A stretch of DNA of 64,000 nucleotides, from contig NZ_CP080521.1 in the NCBI RefSeq assembly GCF_019468565.1, positions 4,464,001-4,528,000 of the forward strand. Reading direction: 5' to 3'. Within the stretch, counting starts at the first letter, position 1; every line of letters starts with the position of its first letter. This document shows, one piece after another, positions 50,599 through 58,991 of the stretch. The position numbers and the translations under genes are program-made. A model generated the notes under the pieces. That model was not told the DNA's origin, did no database searches, and saw only the letters and a program-made list of their open reading frames with translations. The stretch comes from Pseudonocardia sp. DSM 110487 (lineage in GTDB: Bacteria > Actinomycetota > Actinomycetes > Mycobacteriales > Pseudonocardiaceae).

Positions 50599-51366
50599 TC
50601 AGCTCGTCATCGCCGCACCGACATCGAACTCCGTGCCGAACGGGTCCGTGATGTTCGCGACCCGCCCGTAGATCATGTCGTAGGGCTCGGCCGAGGTCCC
50701 ACCCGCGTCGACCGCTCGCCGCGCCGCCGCATCGGCGTCGTCCACCTGGAACAAGGTCCCCCAACGGGACTTCGTGGCCTTTGGGTCACCGGCGATGCCG
50801 CCGATCTCGTGGCCATCCGGTCTGCGCAGGAACGTGAAGTCGAGCTCGGGCATGTCCGGGTTGGCATCCAACGTGTAGCCGAAGACCGCGACGTAGAAGT
50901 CGCGCGCGGGCCCGGATTCCGCGGTGACCAGGTCGTTGCGGAGCAGGGCGTTCGGCTCGTTGACGATCTCGCAGCCGATGTGGGCACCGGCCTGCCACAG
51001 TCCACACTGCGCACCGGTGGTGTCCTTGATGATCGCCGTCCGGCCCTGGTCCAGCACGTCCATCGGGCCGGTGATGATCGAGCCGCCCGCGTCCCGCGCT
51101 CGGGCGGCCGCGGCGTCACAGTCATCCGTCGCGAAGTAGACGTTCCACCAGAAGTCCGTGGCGTCGGGATCAGGGTTCGGCCTGATGGCCGCGACGGGTC
51201 TGCCCCGTAGCAAGCACTGGGTGTAGTGGCCGAACTCCGCCGGTCCCACATCGAACTCCCAACCGAACAACGCGCCGTAGAAGGTCATCGCGCGGTCGAG
51301 ATCCGGGATGCCCAGGTCGATCCAGGTCGGTGTGCCAGCCGGCTGCGTGGTGGTCAGCTCGCTCAT
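50599..51366 (-). CDS. Two-domain VOC (glyoxalase/bleomycin-resistance) protein
   Basis: A 255-residue protein with two VOC domains (about 10-125 and 135-250), starting WIDLGIPDLDRAMTFYGALF and, in the second, SGPARDFYVAVFGY. Both end in DPFGTEF- or DTTGAQ-type strands. Such tandem VOC proteins can be dioxygenases, glyoxalases or binding proteins. AAGGAGAGACG precedes ATG 51366. Downstream of drrAB with 212 bases between; that gap has no supported gene. Confidence 0.88.
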   Translation of the reverse strand: MSELTTTQPAGTPTWIDLGIPDLDRAMTFYGALFGWEFDVGPAEFGHYTQCLLRGRPVAAIRPNPDPDATDFWWNVYFATDDCDAAAARARDAGGSIITGPMDVLDQGRTAIIKDTTGAQCGLWQAGAHIGCEIVNEPNALLRNDLVTAESGPARDFYVAVFGYTLDANPDMPELDFTFLRRPDGHEIGGIAGDPKATKSRWGTLFQVDDADAAARRAVDAGGTSAEPYDMIYGRVANITDPFGTEFDVGAAMTS

Positions 51367-51578
51367 CGTCTCTCCTTGTCGTGTCCCATCTTGTCCCGCA
51401 TGACCCCGGAACCTAAAGCACCGGTGTAAACCCAGCTCACACCGACGTGGGCTGCCCCCTCCGTCACTTGCACTTCGGGCCAGTTTCGGGAGTTCCGGGC
51501 CTTGTACCGGTGATGGCGTTGGCCGAGTGGGCCGGGTTGTCGGAGTTGATTTCGACCAAGTGCTCGCGGTAGCGGCAT

Positions 51579-52424
51579 CTACTTCTTGTTGCGGTAGAGG
51601 ACCATGGTGATGGGACCGAAGACCGCGACGATAAGTACGGACGAGACGAGCACCCAGCCGATTTCCCCGGCGGGCACCGAGCCGTGCATCAGGCCGCGTA
51701 CCACGGTCGCCAGGTGGGTGATCGGGTTGACCTCGATGACCGCCTGCAACCACCCGGGCATCGTCTTCGGGTCCACGAAGATGTTGCTCACGAACGTCAG
51801 CGGGAACATCACCATCATGCTGACCCCCGCCACCGAGTTCGGCGTGCGCAGGATCAGGCTGAGCATCGTCCACAGCCACGACAGGCAGAACGAGAACACC
51901 AGCAGCAGCACCACCGAGAGCACCACCCCGACGGCGCCACCCTCCGGCCGGAACCCTAGGACCAGTCCGAGCGTGATCACGATCGCCGACCCGATCGAGT
52001 AGCGCATCACATCGCCGAGCAGGGCGCCGACCAGCGGCGACGGTCGCCACACCGGAAGTGACCTGAACCTGTCGAACACCCCCTTCTGGATGTCGGTGTT
52101 CAGCGTAATGCCAGTGTTCATGGTGATCATGACGTTCGCCTGCACCAGGATGCCGGGCAGCAGGAACTGCAGGTACTCCTGAGTCGACCCGGCGAGCGCG
52201 CCACCGAACAGGTAGGTGAACATCAGCGTGAACATGATCGGGAACATGGTCACGTCGACGAGCTGCTCCGGGACGTGTTTGATCTTCAGCAAAGCGCGCC
52301 AGCCGAATGTCAACGAGGTGAGCACCGGGCCGGGGCGAGACGGCCGCTCGCCGGCCAACAGCACACTGCGCAGCGCGTCCTCGGCGACCGGCGCCGACGC
52401 CTGTTCTGCGGACGTGGCATTCAT
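51579..52424 (-). CDS. ABC-2 type exporter permease (DrrB-like)
   Basis: A 281-residue ABC2 membrane protein with six spans and the DrrB-type pattern MFPIMFTLMFTYLFGGAL, SLPVWRPSPLVGALLGD and MVMFPLTFVSNIFVDPKTMP. It overlaps the ATPase gene by four bases (ATGA) and forms with it a daunorubicin-resistance-type efflux system. Confidence 0.9.
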   Translation of the reverse strand: MNATSAEQASAPVAEDALRSVLLAGERPSRPGPVLTSLTFGWRALLKIKHVPEQLVDVTMFPIMFTLMFTYLFGGALAGSTQEYLQFLLPGILVQANVMITMNTGITLNTDIQKGVFDRFRSLPVWRPSPLVGALLGDVMRYSIGSAIVITLGLVLGFRPEGGAVGVVLSVVLLLVFSFCLSWLWTMLSLILRTPNSVAGVSMMVMFPLTFVSNIFVDPKTMPGWLQAVIEVNPITHLATVVRGLMHGSVPAGEIGWVLVSSVLIVAVFGPITMVLYRNKK

Positions 52425-53386
52425 GCGGCATCCTCCTCGGGTGTCTCCTCGGCGGCGTGTCCGGTCAGGGCGAGGAACACCTCGTCCAGGCTCGGCTGAC
52501 CGAGCGCGAACTCGGTGACGTCGATGCCGCTGCGGGACAGTTCGGCCAGGGAACGGGCGACCCGCTCGGGGTCGGAGATCCTTGCGGACAGCGCGGCCGG
52601 GTCAGCGGACGGCTCGACCGGCACCTCGAGGACGCCGGCGAGGACCCGCTCTGCCTCGGCCCGCTGCTCGGGCGCACGTAGCCGTACGTACAGCGAGCCG
52701 GCGCCGACCGATGCCTTGAGCTGGCCGCTTGAGCCCTCGGCGACCACCTTCCCGTGGTCGATCACCGCTATCCGGTCGGCCAGCTGGTCGGCCTCGTCGA
52801 GGTACTGCGTGGTCAGCAACACGGTGGCGCCCTCGGCGACCATGCCCCTGACGATCTCCCAGACCTGGTTCCTGCTGCGCGGGTCGAGCCCGGTCGTGGG
52901 CTCGTCGAGGAAGATCAGTTCGGGCGTGACGACAAGGCTCGCCGCGATGTCGATGCGCCGGCGCATCCCGCCGGAGTACTTCTTCACCTGCCGGTCGGCC
53001 GCCTCGGCAAGACCAAACGCGTCGAGCAGGTCGGCCGCCCGCTCCCTGCCTCGGCGGCGTGAGTAGCCGAGCAGCCTGGCGAGCAGCAACAGGTTCTCCA
53101 CCCCGGTGAGGTCCTCGTCGACCGACGCGAACTGCCCGGTGAGGCCCACCCTGCTCCGCACCGCCTGGGCGTCACGCACGACGTCGTAGCCGAGCACTTG
53201 CGCCTCACCGGCGTCCGGGCGCAGGAGCGTGGCCAGTATGCGGATCGTGGTGGTCTTGCCCGCCCCGTTCGGACCGAGCACGCCGTACACGCCCCCGGCG
53301 CTCACGGCCAGGTCCACACCGGCGACCGCGTGGGTCTTGCCGAAGCTCTTCTTCAACCCGCTCGTCTCGATCGCGAACTTTCCCAC
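52421..53386 (-). CDS. ABC exporter ATPase (DrrA-like)
   Basis: A 321-residue ATPase: Walker A GPNGAGKTTT (near 39-48), Q-loop VGLTGQFASVDEDLTG, signature YSGGMRRRIDIAASLV, Walker B LIFLDEPTTGLD and the DrrA-type C-terminal domain with GQPSLDEVFLALTG. Substrates of this group are anthracyclines and other amphipathic drugs. The start lies within the readthrough tail of a truncated hydrolase that is driven by an HxlR-controlled promoter. Confidence 0.92.
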   Translation of the reverse strand: MGKFAIETSGLKKSFGKTHAVAGVDLAVSAGGVYGVLGPNGAGKTTTIRILATLLRPDAGEAQVLGYDVVRDAQAVRSRVGLTGQFASVDEDLTGVENLLLLARLLGYSRRRGRERAADLLDAFGLAEAADRQVKKYSGGMRRRIDIAASLVVTPELIFLDEPTTGLDPRSRNQVWEIVRGMVAEGATVLLTTQYLDEADQLADRIAVIDHGKVVAEGSSGQLKASVGAGSLYVRLRAPEQRAEAERVLAGVLEVPVEPSADPAALSARISDPERVARSLAELSRSGIDVTEFALGQPSLDEVFLALTGHAAEETPEEDAA

Positions 53387-53562
53387 GGGTTCGATTCCTT
53401 CTCTCGGTGTTGCGAACGGATTAGTTGAGCACGGTGCGCGGCCAGCGCTTCGGCGAGTGGGGCGTTCTCCGTTCCGTCGTCGAGACCGCCGCCGACCAGG
53501 ATCACCGGGGGCCCGTCGCCGTGCCGTGTGTAGCCGATGACGGTGCCGTCGACGGAGGTCAC
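53353..53562 (-). pseudogene. Alpha/beta hydrolase N-terminal fragment
   Basis: From GTG 53562 the frame reads VDGTVIGYTRHGDGPPVILV then GGGLDDGTENAPLAEALAA, the first 45 or so residues of a common alpha/beta hydrolase. Homology then ends and a non-homologous tail runs into the drrA start. The catalytic Ser and His regions are missing. A deletion has apparently joined the drrAB genes to the hydrolase promoter. Confidence 0.7.
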
Positions 53563-53572
53563 AGGGTTGATA

Positions 53573-53587
53573 CTCCTAATATAGGAG
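53573..53587. promoter_or_regulatory. HxlR operator overlapping the minus-strand -10
   Basis: CTCCTAATATAGGAG is a perfect inverted repeat (CTCCTA-ATA-TAGGAG). On the minus strand its centre contains TATATT, a good -10, with TTGCAC 18 bases upstream as -35. The HxlR gene starts 35 bases away on the other strand. The regulator probably represses this promoter and is induced by its ligand. Confidence 0.65.
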
Positions 53588-53621
53588 CATTCACACCTGT
53601 TGTGCAAGTACAATCGGGTGC

Positions 53622-54404
53622 ATGAGCAAGAAGCGGCTGTTCGACGACCCCTGCGGCATCGCGCGAGCGCTGAACGCGGTCGGCGAGCGGTGGGCGTTGC
53701 TCGTCGTGCGGGAGCTGGTCTTCGGCCCGAAGCGCTACTCCGACCTGCACCGCGGGCTGCCGCAGATGAGCCCGAACGTCCTCGCGCAGCGGTTGCGCGA
53801 GCTCGAAGCCGACGGCCTGGTGCGGCGAAGGCGCCTGGGACCGCCTGCGCCCGCCGCCGTGTATGAACTCACCGAGCGCGGGCAGGAACTGGAGCCCGTG
53901 CTCCGCGCGCTCGCCCACTGGGGCAGCCGCGCACCGCTGCCCCAGGACGGCGCGGCGGAACTGAGCGTCGACGCGCTGCTGTTCGCCCTGCGCGCCACCT
54001 TCGATCCGGCACTGGCGGGGGAGCTATCGCTGCGCTGCCAGCTGGACGTCGCGGGCGACCGGTTCCGCACCACCGTTGCGGGCGGGCGCCTCGAGTTGGA
54101 CCGCGGTGAGCACGCCGAACCCGAGGCGTGGCTGAACGTGCCGGAGGCGGCGACATTGCGCGATCTGGTGTTCGCCGGTGCGGCGCTGCACGACGCCGTC
54201 GAGCGGGCAGACACCGAGGTGGCGGGCGATACCACGCGGCTCGCCGCACTGCTGCGCTGCTTTCCCGCAGCCGTGCGGTATCCGGCGCCACAGGCCCCCG
54301 GGCCGCCGGATCCCGTATCGCCGGGCCCCGTTTCACCTAGCCCCGAGTCACCGAACGCCGAACACCCGGATCCCGCCGTCAGCGCAGGAAGTCGTCGGGG
54401 GTGA
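53622..54404 (+). CDS. HxlR family regulator with SCP2-like C-terminal domain
   Basis: A 260-residue protein. The HxlR winged helix is at about 5-100 (CGIARALNAVGERWALLVVR). A SCP2/sterol-carrier-like ligand domain follows at about 115-215 (DRFRTTVAGGRLELDRGEHA, then WLNVPEAAT), the usual two-domain form. The last 40 residues are a Pro/Ser-rich tail (PDPVSPGPVSPSPESP) probably disordered. It is divergent from the truncated hydrolase and drrAB and likely controls them. Confidence 0.88.
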   Translation: MSKKRLFDDPCGIARALNAVGERWALLVVRELVFGPKRYSDLHRGLPQMSPNVLAQRLRELEADGLVRRRRLGPPAPAAVYELTERGQELEPVLRALAHWGSRAPLPQDGAAELSVDALLFALRATFDPALAGELSLRCQLDVAGDRFRTTVAGGRLELDRGEHAEPEAWLNVPEAATLRDLVFAGAALHDAVERADTEVAGDTTRLAALLRCFPAAVRYPAPQAPGPPDPVSPGPVSPSPESPNAEHPDPAVSAGSRRG

Positions 54405-54608
54405 GCGGCAGTCCGCGGACCCCGGACACCGGTGGCGAGGTTACGCCGGCCGACAGTTCAGACTCCGCGGGCTCGCGGAACTCATCACCGAGACGACGAC
54501 GCACCACTTGGATAGCGACCCGCAGCTCAACGCCTGGCGCTGGTCCACGACCGAGCATGATCGACTTGTTGCAGTAGCCCATCCCCTAACGGACGGCCGG
54601 ACCGGTTG

Positions 54609-55525
54609 CTACGTGCTCTCCAGGCCGGTCAGGTAGGCCTGTCGCGGCGTCCGGTCGTCGAGGGCTTGGTGCGGTCGCAGAGCGTTGTAGGTCTGGCGGA
54701 AGCAGTTGATCTCGACGGCGAGGGCGTTGCCGTCGCCGATGATCGCGCGGTAGAGGTGCTCGTACTTCAAGGTGCCGAAGAACCGTTCGACCACGCCATT
54801 GGTCTGCGGGCTTCTCACCCTCGTGCGGACGTGCCGCAGCACCGGGTCGTCACTCGCGAACGCGTCCGCGAACACGGTCCCGCGGAAGCATGGACCGTTG
54901 TCCGTGACCACCGCGATCGGCGCGGGTGCCTGGCCGGTCACGAGGTCCCCAGCATCAACGACGTCCATCTCGCCGCGGTCAGTCCGCAGGTCATCGAGGG
55001 CGAGGACCCGTTCAGCCTCGACCACCGCGCGGCGCAGGCACGCCAGCGCGTCCTGTCCCCGCGAGGTGGGGTGACGGTAGCGGCCAGGCAGTACTTGGTG
55101 GCGTAGTCGATCACCGCGCAGATCCGCCAGATCCCGCCGCGGGCGGTCTCGAATTCGCTGAAGTCCATCTGCCACACGCGGTTCCGCTCCGTCGGCGGGT
55201 CATGGAATACCCGTTTGCGCAGCCGCGACCAGGATCGGCGATCCGCTCGAAACCCGGACGGCAACAACAGGCCGCTTCGACGCAGCGCGCGCAGCACGGT
55301 CGAGGTGGACACCACGTGACCGTCGGCGCGCATCATCGCAGCGATCTTCCGGTGCCCCCATGCTGGCCAGTCAGCAGCGTACTTGGCTGCGACAGCCTCG
55401 ATCGCGTCGACCTTGGGAGACGGCCACGGCCCCTTCGACCGCTTCCCGGCCCGATACTTGGCAAGCCGTCGATGGTAGGTGCGTTCCGGGATCTCAGCCA
55501 ATGCAGCGAACCTCGAAACCGACAC
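54609..55525 (-). pseudogene. IS3-type transposase OrfB, frameshifted
   Basis: The first part carries the HTH_21 region (TYHRRLAKYRAG, WPAWGHRKIAAMMRADGH) and the first catalytic Asp in VWQMDFSEFE. At about 55061-55072, in a C/G-rich run, the frame must shift by one base to continue with SRGQDALACLRRAVVEAERV, the second Asp in VVTDNGPCF and Glu in GVVERFFGTLKYE. All three DDE residues exist but are split between frames, so the enzyme is probably not made. Confidence 0.8.
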
Positions 55526-55539
55526 GCCATGTGCCGCTC

Positions 55540-55887
55540 TCAGGGCCTCGAGGTCCGCGAAGGGACCTCATCGACGAACTCCGCACCCTTCTGCCAGATC
55601 CGCAGCTGCACCGTCGCCTCTGCCAACGCCAGCTTGAGCTGCTCGCACTCGTGCCGCAACCGTCGCTCGGTCTGCGACTGCCCACCATCCGGGCCCGGCA
55701 GTGACCGATCCATGCCCACCTTGCCGGCGTCGACGAACCGGTCCCGCCAGTTGCCCACCGTCGCTGACGAGACACCGTGCCGCCGCGCTGCCTCGGCCAG
55801 CGACAACTCGCCCTTCAATACGGCGAGGACCACCTGGACCTGCTCGTCCACCGACACCTGCCGCGACGGCTTCCGCTGCCTGCTCAC
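55540..55887 (-). CDS. IS3-type transposase OrfA
   Basis: A 115-residue helix-turn-helix protein (SVDEQVQVVLAVLKGELSLA, then RRHGVSSATVGNWRDRFVDA) with a C-terminal leucine-rich helix (ECEQLKLALAEATVQLRIW), the usual OrfA plan. OrfB continues in the -1 frame from about 55565 (ADLEALRAAHGVSVSRFAAL), as expected for programmed frameshifting, although no typical A-rich slippery site is visible. Confidence 0.8.
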   Translation of the reverse strand: MSRQRKPSRQVSVDEQVQVVLAVLKGELSLAEAARRHGVSSATVGNWRDRFVDAGKVGMDRSLPGPDGGQSQTERRLRHECEQLKLALAEATVQLRIWQKGAEFVDEVPSRTSRP

Positions 55888-56093
55888 TCAGATACCCTTC
55901 GTGACCGGTCAACCTCGGACCCTGCCACAAAGTTTGGCGCACCCCACGCAGACGCTATCGAACATACGTTCGATGCTTGTCGATTGGGTCCGGACCCGCA
56001 ATCAGCCTTTCATGGGGCGGGGCGTGCCGGTCCGGCGTCCGGTCGAGCACCACGACGACTACCTCTCCTGCGCCCACGACCGATCAGGCGGTC

Positions 56094-56462
56094 TCACTTC
56101 GTGGATGCTCTGCGTGCTCTCAGCAGGTCTCGCCCGCCCACGACGAGGTAGGCGACCAGCAGCACGAACATGATCGTGCTGACCCACACGGCCGAGGGGC
56201 GCTGCGCCGTCCCGGCGATCGCTTCGCCGATCTGGATCACGTTCATCGACGACCCGAGCGCGCCGAGCAGCGCGATCGCCAGGGCGATGGCGAGGGCGGG
56301 GCGACGCCGAGTTGCCGAGCGGGCGATGGCGGCGCATGCGAGCAGCGGTACCCCGACGAACGCGGGGATGAGCGCCGTGACGCTCACGGCGGACGTCAGT
56401 ACGTACGCGCCGATACCGAGGAGGACGAGCGCGACGCCGACAGTCGTGGTGAACCGGACCAT
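56094..56462 (-). CDS. Small multispan membrane protein
   Basis: A 122-residue protein with four predicted hydrophobic segments (about 6-28, 30-48, 55-73 and 90-112) and an Arg/Lys-rich C-terminus. No family is recognised with certainty. It is divergent from the CtpE-like ATPase with 93 bases between starts and may share its promoter region. Confidence 0.65.
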   Translation of the reverse strand: MVRFTTTVGVALVLLGIGAYVLTSAVSVTALIPAFVGVPLLACAAIARSATRRRPALAIALAIALLGALGSSMNVIQIGEAIAGTAQRPSAVWVSTIMFVLLVAYLVVGGRDLLRARRASTK

Positions 56463-56555
56463 CGGGACATTCTACGGTATGTCGAATCGCCTTCGATGGT
56501 GTACGACCGCGGGCGTCGGTGATCGGACGCGGCAACCCGTCGATACGGTTCGAGC

Positions 56556-58991
56556 GTGACAGTGCGTCCGGATGTCCCCAGCACGGATGTCGAGCACGGC
56601 CTGACGGCCGCCGAGGTCGCCCGGCGCGTCGCCGATGGCCGCACCAACGATGTCCCGTTGCGCGCCAGCCGCACGGTGGGGGAGATCGTCCGGGCCAACG
56701 TGTTCACCCGGATCAATGCGATCTTCGGGGTGCTCTTCCTGATCATCGTGTCCACCGGCTACCTGCTGGACGGGATGTTCGGGCTGCTCATCCTGGCCAA
56801 CAGCCTGGTCGGCATGGTCCAGGAGCTGCGCGCGAAGAAGACCCTCGACGAGCTGTCGATCGTCGGACAGGCGCGGCCGCGGGCGCGTCGGGACGGTCGT
56901 GCGCAAGAGCTCGCGCCGAACGAGATCGTCGCCGACGACATCATCGAGATGGGGCCCGGCGACCAGGTCGTCGTCGACGGGCAGGTGGTGGCCGGTGAGG
57001 CGCTCGAGGTCGACGAGTCGCTGCTGACCGGCGAGTCGGACCCGGTCGTGAAGCAGCCGGGCGCGGTGGTGCTCTCCGGCAGCTTCGTGGTGGCCGGCAG
57101 CGGCGCCTACCGGGCCACGCGGGTGGGCCGCGACGCCTACGCCGCCAAGCTCGCCGAGGAGGCCAGCAAGTTCACCCTGGTCAACTCCGAGCTGCGCAAC
57201 GGGATCAACCGGATCCTGAAGTTCATCACCTACCTGCTGATCCCCGCCGGGGCGCTGTCGATCTACAACCAGCTCTCCGGGAACCAGGCGCTCCCCGAGG
57301 CGTTGCGGGGCATGGTCGCCGCGCTGGTGCCGATGGTCCCCGAGGGTCTGATCCTCATGACGTCCATCGCGTTCGCCGTCGGCGTGGTGCGGCTCGGGAA
57401 GCGGATGTGCCTGGTCAACGAGCTGCCGGCGATCGAGGGCCTCGCCAGGGTCGACGTGGTGTGCGCGGACAAGACCGGGACGCTCACCGAGAACGCGCTG
57501 CGCCTCGCCGAGGTGCGAGCCGTGGGCAACGACAACAGCACTGGCAACGGCGACGGCAACGCGACTCCGGCTCGCGCACTGGCCGCTCTCGCGGACGTCG
57601 ATCCCAACCCCAACGCGAGCCTCACCGCGATCGCCGATGCCTACCCCGACAACCCGGGCTGGACGGTGGAGGCGGTGGCCCCGTTCTCGTCGGCGCGCAA
57701 GTGGAGCGGGGCGAGCTTCGCCGGGCATGGACACTGGGTGCTCGGCGCGCCGGACGTCCTGCTGCCCGCGGAGGGCCCGGGCAGCGCCGAGCGCGCAGAG
57801 GCCGAGACGATCGGCGCGCGCGGGCTGCGGGTGCTGCTGCTGGGCCGCGCGCAGCTCCCCGTCGACACCCCGGGCGGGCCGGGCCGGGTCGACCCGGCCG
57901 CGCTCGTCGTGCTGGAGCAGAAGATCCGTCCCGACGCGAAGGCCACCCTCGACTACTTCGCCGAGCAGGACGTGACCGTGAAGGTCATCTCCGGCGACAA
58001 CGCCCGCTCGGTCGGGGCCGTCGCGGCCGCGCTCGAACTGCCCGGCGCCGGTGCCCCTGTGGACGCGCGCAACCTGCCCGAGGACGCCGCACAGCTGGCC
58101 GACACGGTGCAGGGGGCGTCCGTGTTCGGCCGGGTCACGCCGGTGCAGAAACGGGCGATGGTCGGCGCGCTGCACGCGGGCGGGCACACGGTCGCGATGA
58201 CCGGCGACGGCGTGAACGACGTCCTCGCGCTCAAGGACGCCGACATCGGCGTCGCCATGGGCAGCGGCAGCCCCGCCACCCGCTCGGTTGCCCAGATCGT
58301 GCTGCTGGACAACAAGTTCGCCACGCTCCCGCACGTGGTCGCCGAGGGCCGCCGCGTCATCGGCAACATCGAGCGGGTCTCCACCCTGTTCCTCACCAAG
58401 ACCGTCTACTCGGTGCTGCTCGCGTTCCTGGTGGGGATCCCCGGGCTCATCGGGCTCGACGCGCTGCCGTACCCGTTCCTTCCCCGGCACGTGACGATCA
58501 CCGGCTGGTTCACCATCGGGCTCCCCGCGTTCGTGCTCGCGCTGGCGCCCAACGCCGAGCGTGCCCGCCCGGGATTCGTCGGCCGGGTCATGCGCATCGC
58601 CCTGCCGGCGGGCGTGGTGATCGCGGCGTCCTGCTTCGTGTCCTACCTGCTCGCCAACCCTGGCCCCGGCGCTGCTCCCGAGGATGTGGTGCGGGCCAGC
58701 ACCGCGGCCCTGATCACCCTGATCGGCATGGCGCTCTGGGTGCTCGCCGCCGTGGCGCGGCCGTACGCGTGGTGGAAGGTCGTGCTCGTGGTCGTGATGG
58801 TCACTGCCTCGGCACTCATGTTCCTCACGCCGCTGACCCAGCGCCTCTTCCTGCTCGACCCGACACCCGACCACACGCTCACGGCACTGGCCTGCGCCGC
58901 GGTCGGCGTGGTGGTCATCCAGCTCGCCTGGTGGGCCGAGAAGCGGTTCGGCCGGACAGCGTCGCAGGCCGCCGGCCACGTAGCGAGTTGA
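56556..58991 (+). CDS. ctpE: P-type ATPase, CtpE-like
   Basis: An 811-residue P-type ATPase. The actuator motif LLTGESDPV is near 157, the phosphorylation site CADKTGTLTE near 305, the hinge MTGDGVNDVLALKDADIGVA near 550. There is no N-terminal metal-binding domain. Segment 4 has MVPEGLILM, as in mycobacterial CtpE, a calcium-transport ATPase. Cation specificity is by analogy. The 3' end overlaps the convergent pabBC-type gene by 77 bases. Confidence 0.85.
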   Translation: MTVRPDVPSTDVEHGLTAAEVARRVADGRTNDVPLRASRTVGEIVRANVFTRINAIFGVLFLIIVSTGYLLDGMFGLLILANSLVGMVQELRAKKTLDELSIVGQARPRARRDGRAQELAPNEIVADDIIEMGPGDQVVVDGQVVAGEALEVDESLLTGESDPVVKQPGAVVLSGSFVVAGSGAYRATRVGRDAYAAKLAEEASKFTLVNSELRNGINRILKFITYLLIPAGALSIYNQLSGNQALPEALRGMVAALVPMVPEGLILMTSIAFAVGVVRLGKRMCLVNELPAIEGLARVDVVCADKTGTLTENALRLAEVRAVGNDNSTGNGDGNATPARALAALADVDPNPNASLTAIADAYPDNPGWTVEAVAPFSSARKWSGASFAGHGHWVLGAPDVLLPAEGPGSAERAEAETIGARGLRVLLLGRAQLPVDTPGGPGRVDPAALVVLEQKIRPDAKATLDYFAEQDVTVKVISGDNARSVGAVAAALELPGAGAPVDARNLPEDAAQLADTVQGASVFGRVTPVQKRAMVGALHAGGHTVAMTGDGVNDVLALKDADIGVAMGSGSPATRSVAQIVLLDNKFATLPHVVAEGRRVIGNIERVSTLFLTKTVYSVLLAFLVGIPGLIGLDALPYPFLPRHVTITGWFTIGLPAFVLALAPNAERARPGFVGRVMRIALPAGVVIAASCFVSYLLANPGPGAAPEDVVRASTAALITLIGMALWVLAAVARPYAWWKVVLVVVMVTASALMFLTPLTQRLFLLDPTPDHTLTALACAAVGVVVIQLAWWAEKRFGRTASQAAGHVAS

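Larger units (their letters stand above)
54609..55887 (-). mobile_element. IS3-type insertion element, inactivated
   Basis: Two-frame IS3-like organisation: an HTH orfA followed in the -1 frame by a DDE orfB. OrfB carries a one-base frameshift. Terminal inverted repeats and target duplication could not be resolved by eye, so the limits given are those of the coding parts. The 204 bases on the left (54405-54608) and 206 on the right (55888-56093) hold no supported gene and presumably include its ends. Confidence 0.75.

Noticed and set aside
51421..51578. Short minus-strand frame after drrB ending near the VOC gene
   Set aside because: No family resemblance or ribosome-binding site; treated as gene-free spacer, perhaps with old transposon sequence.
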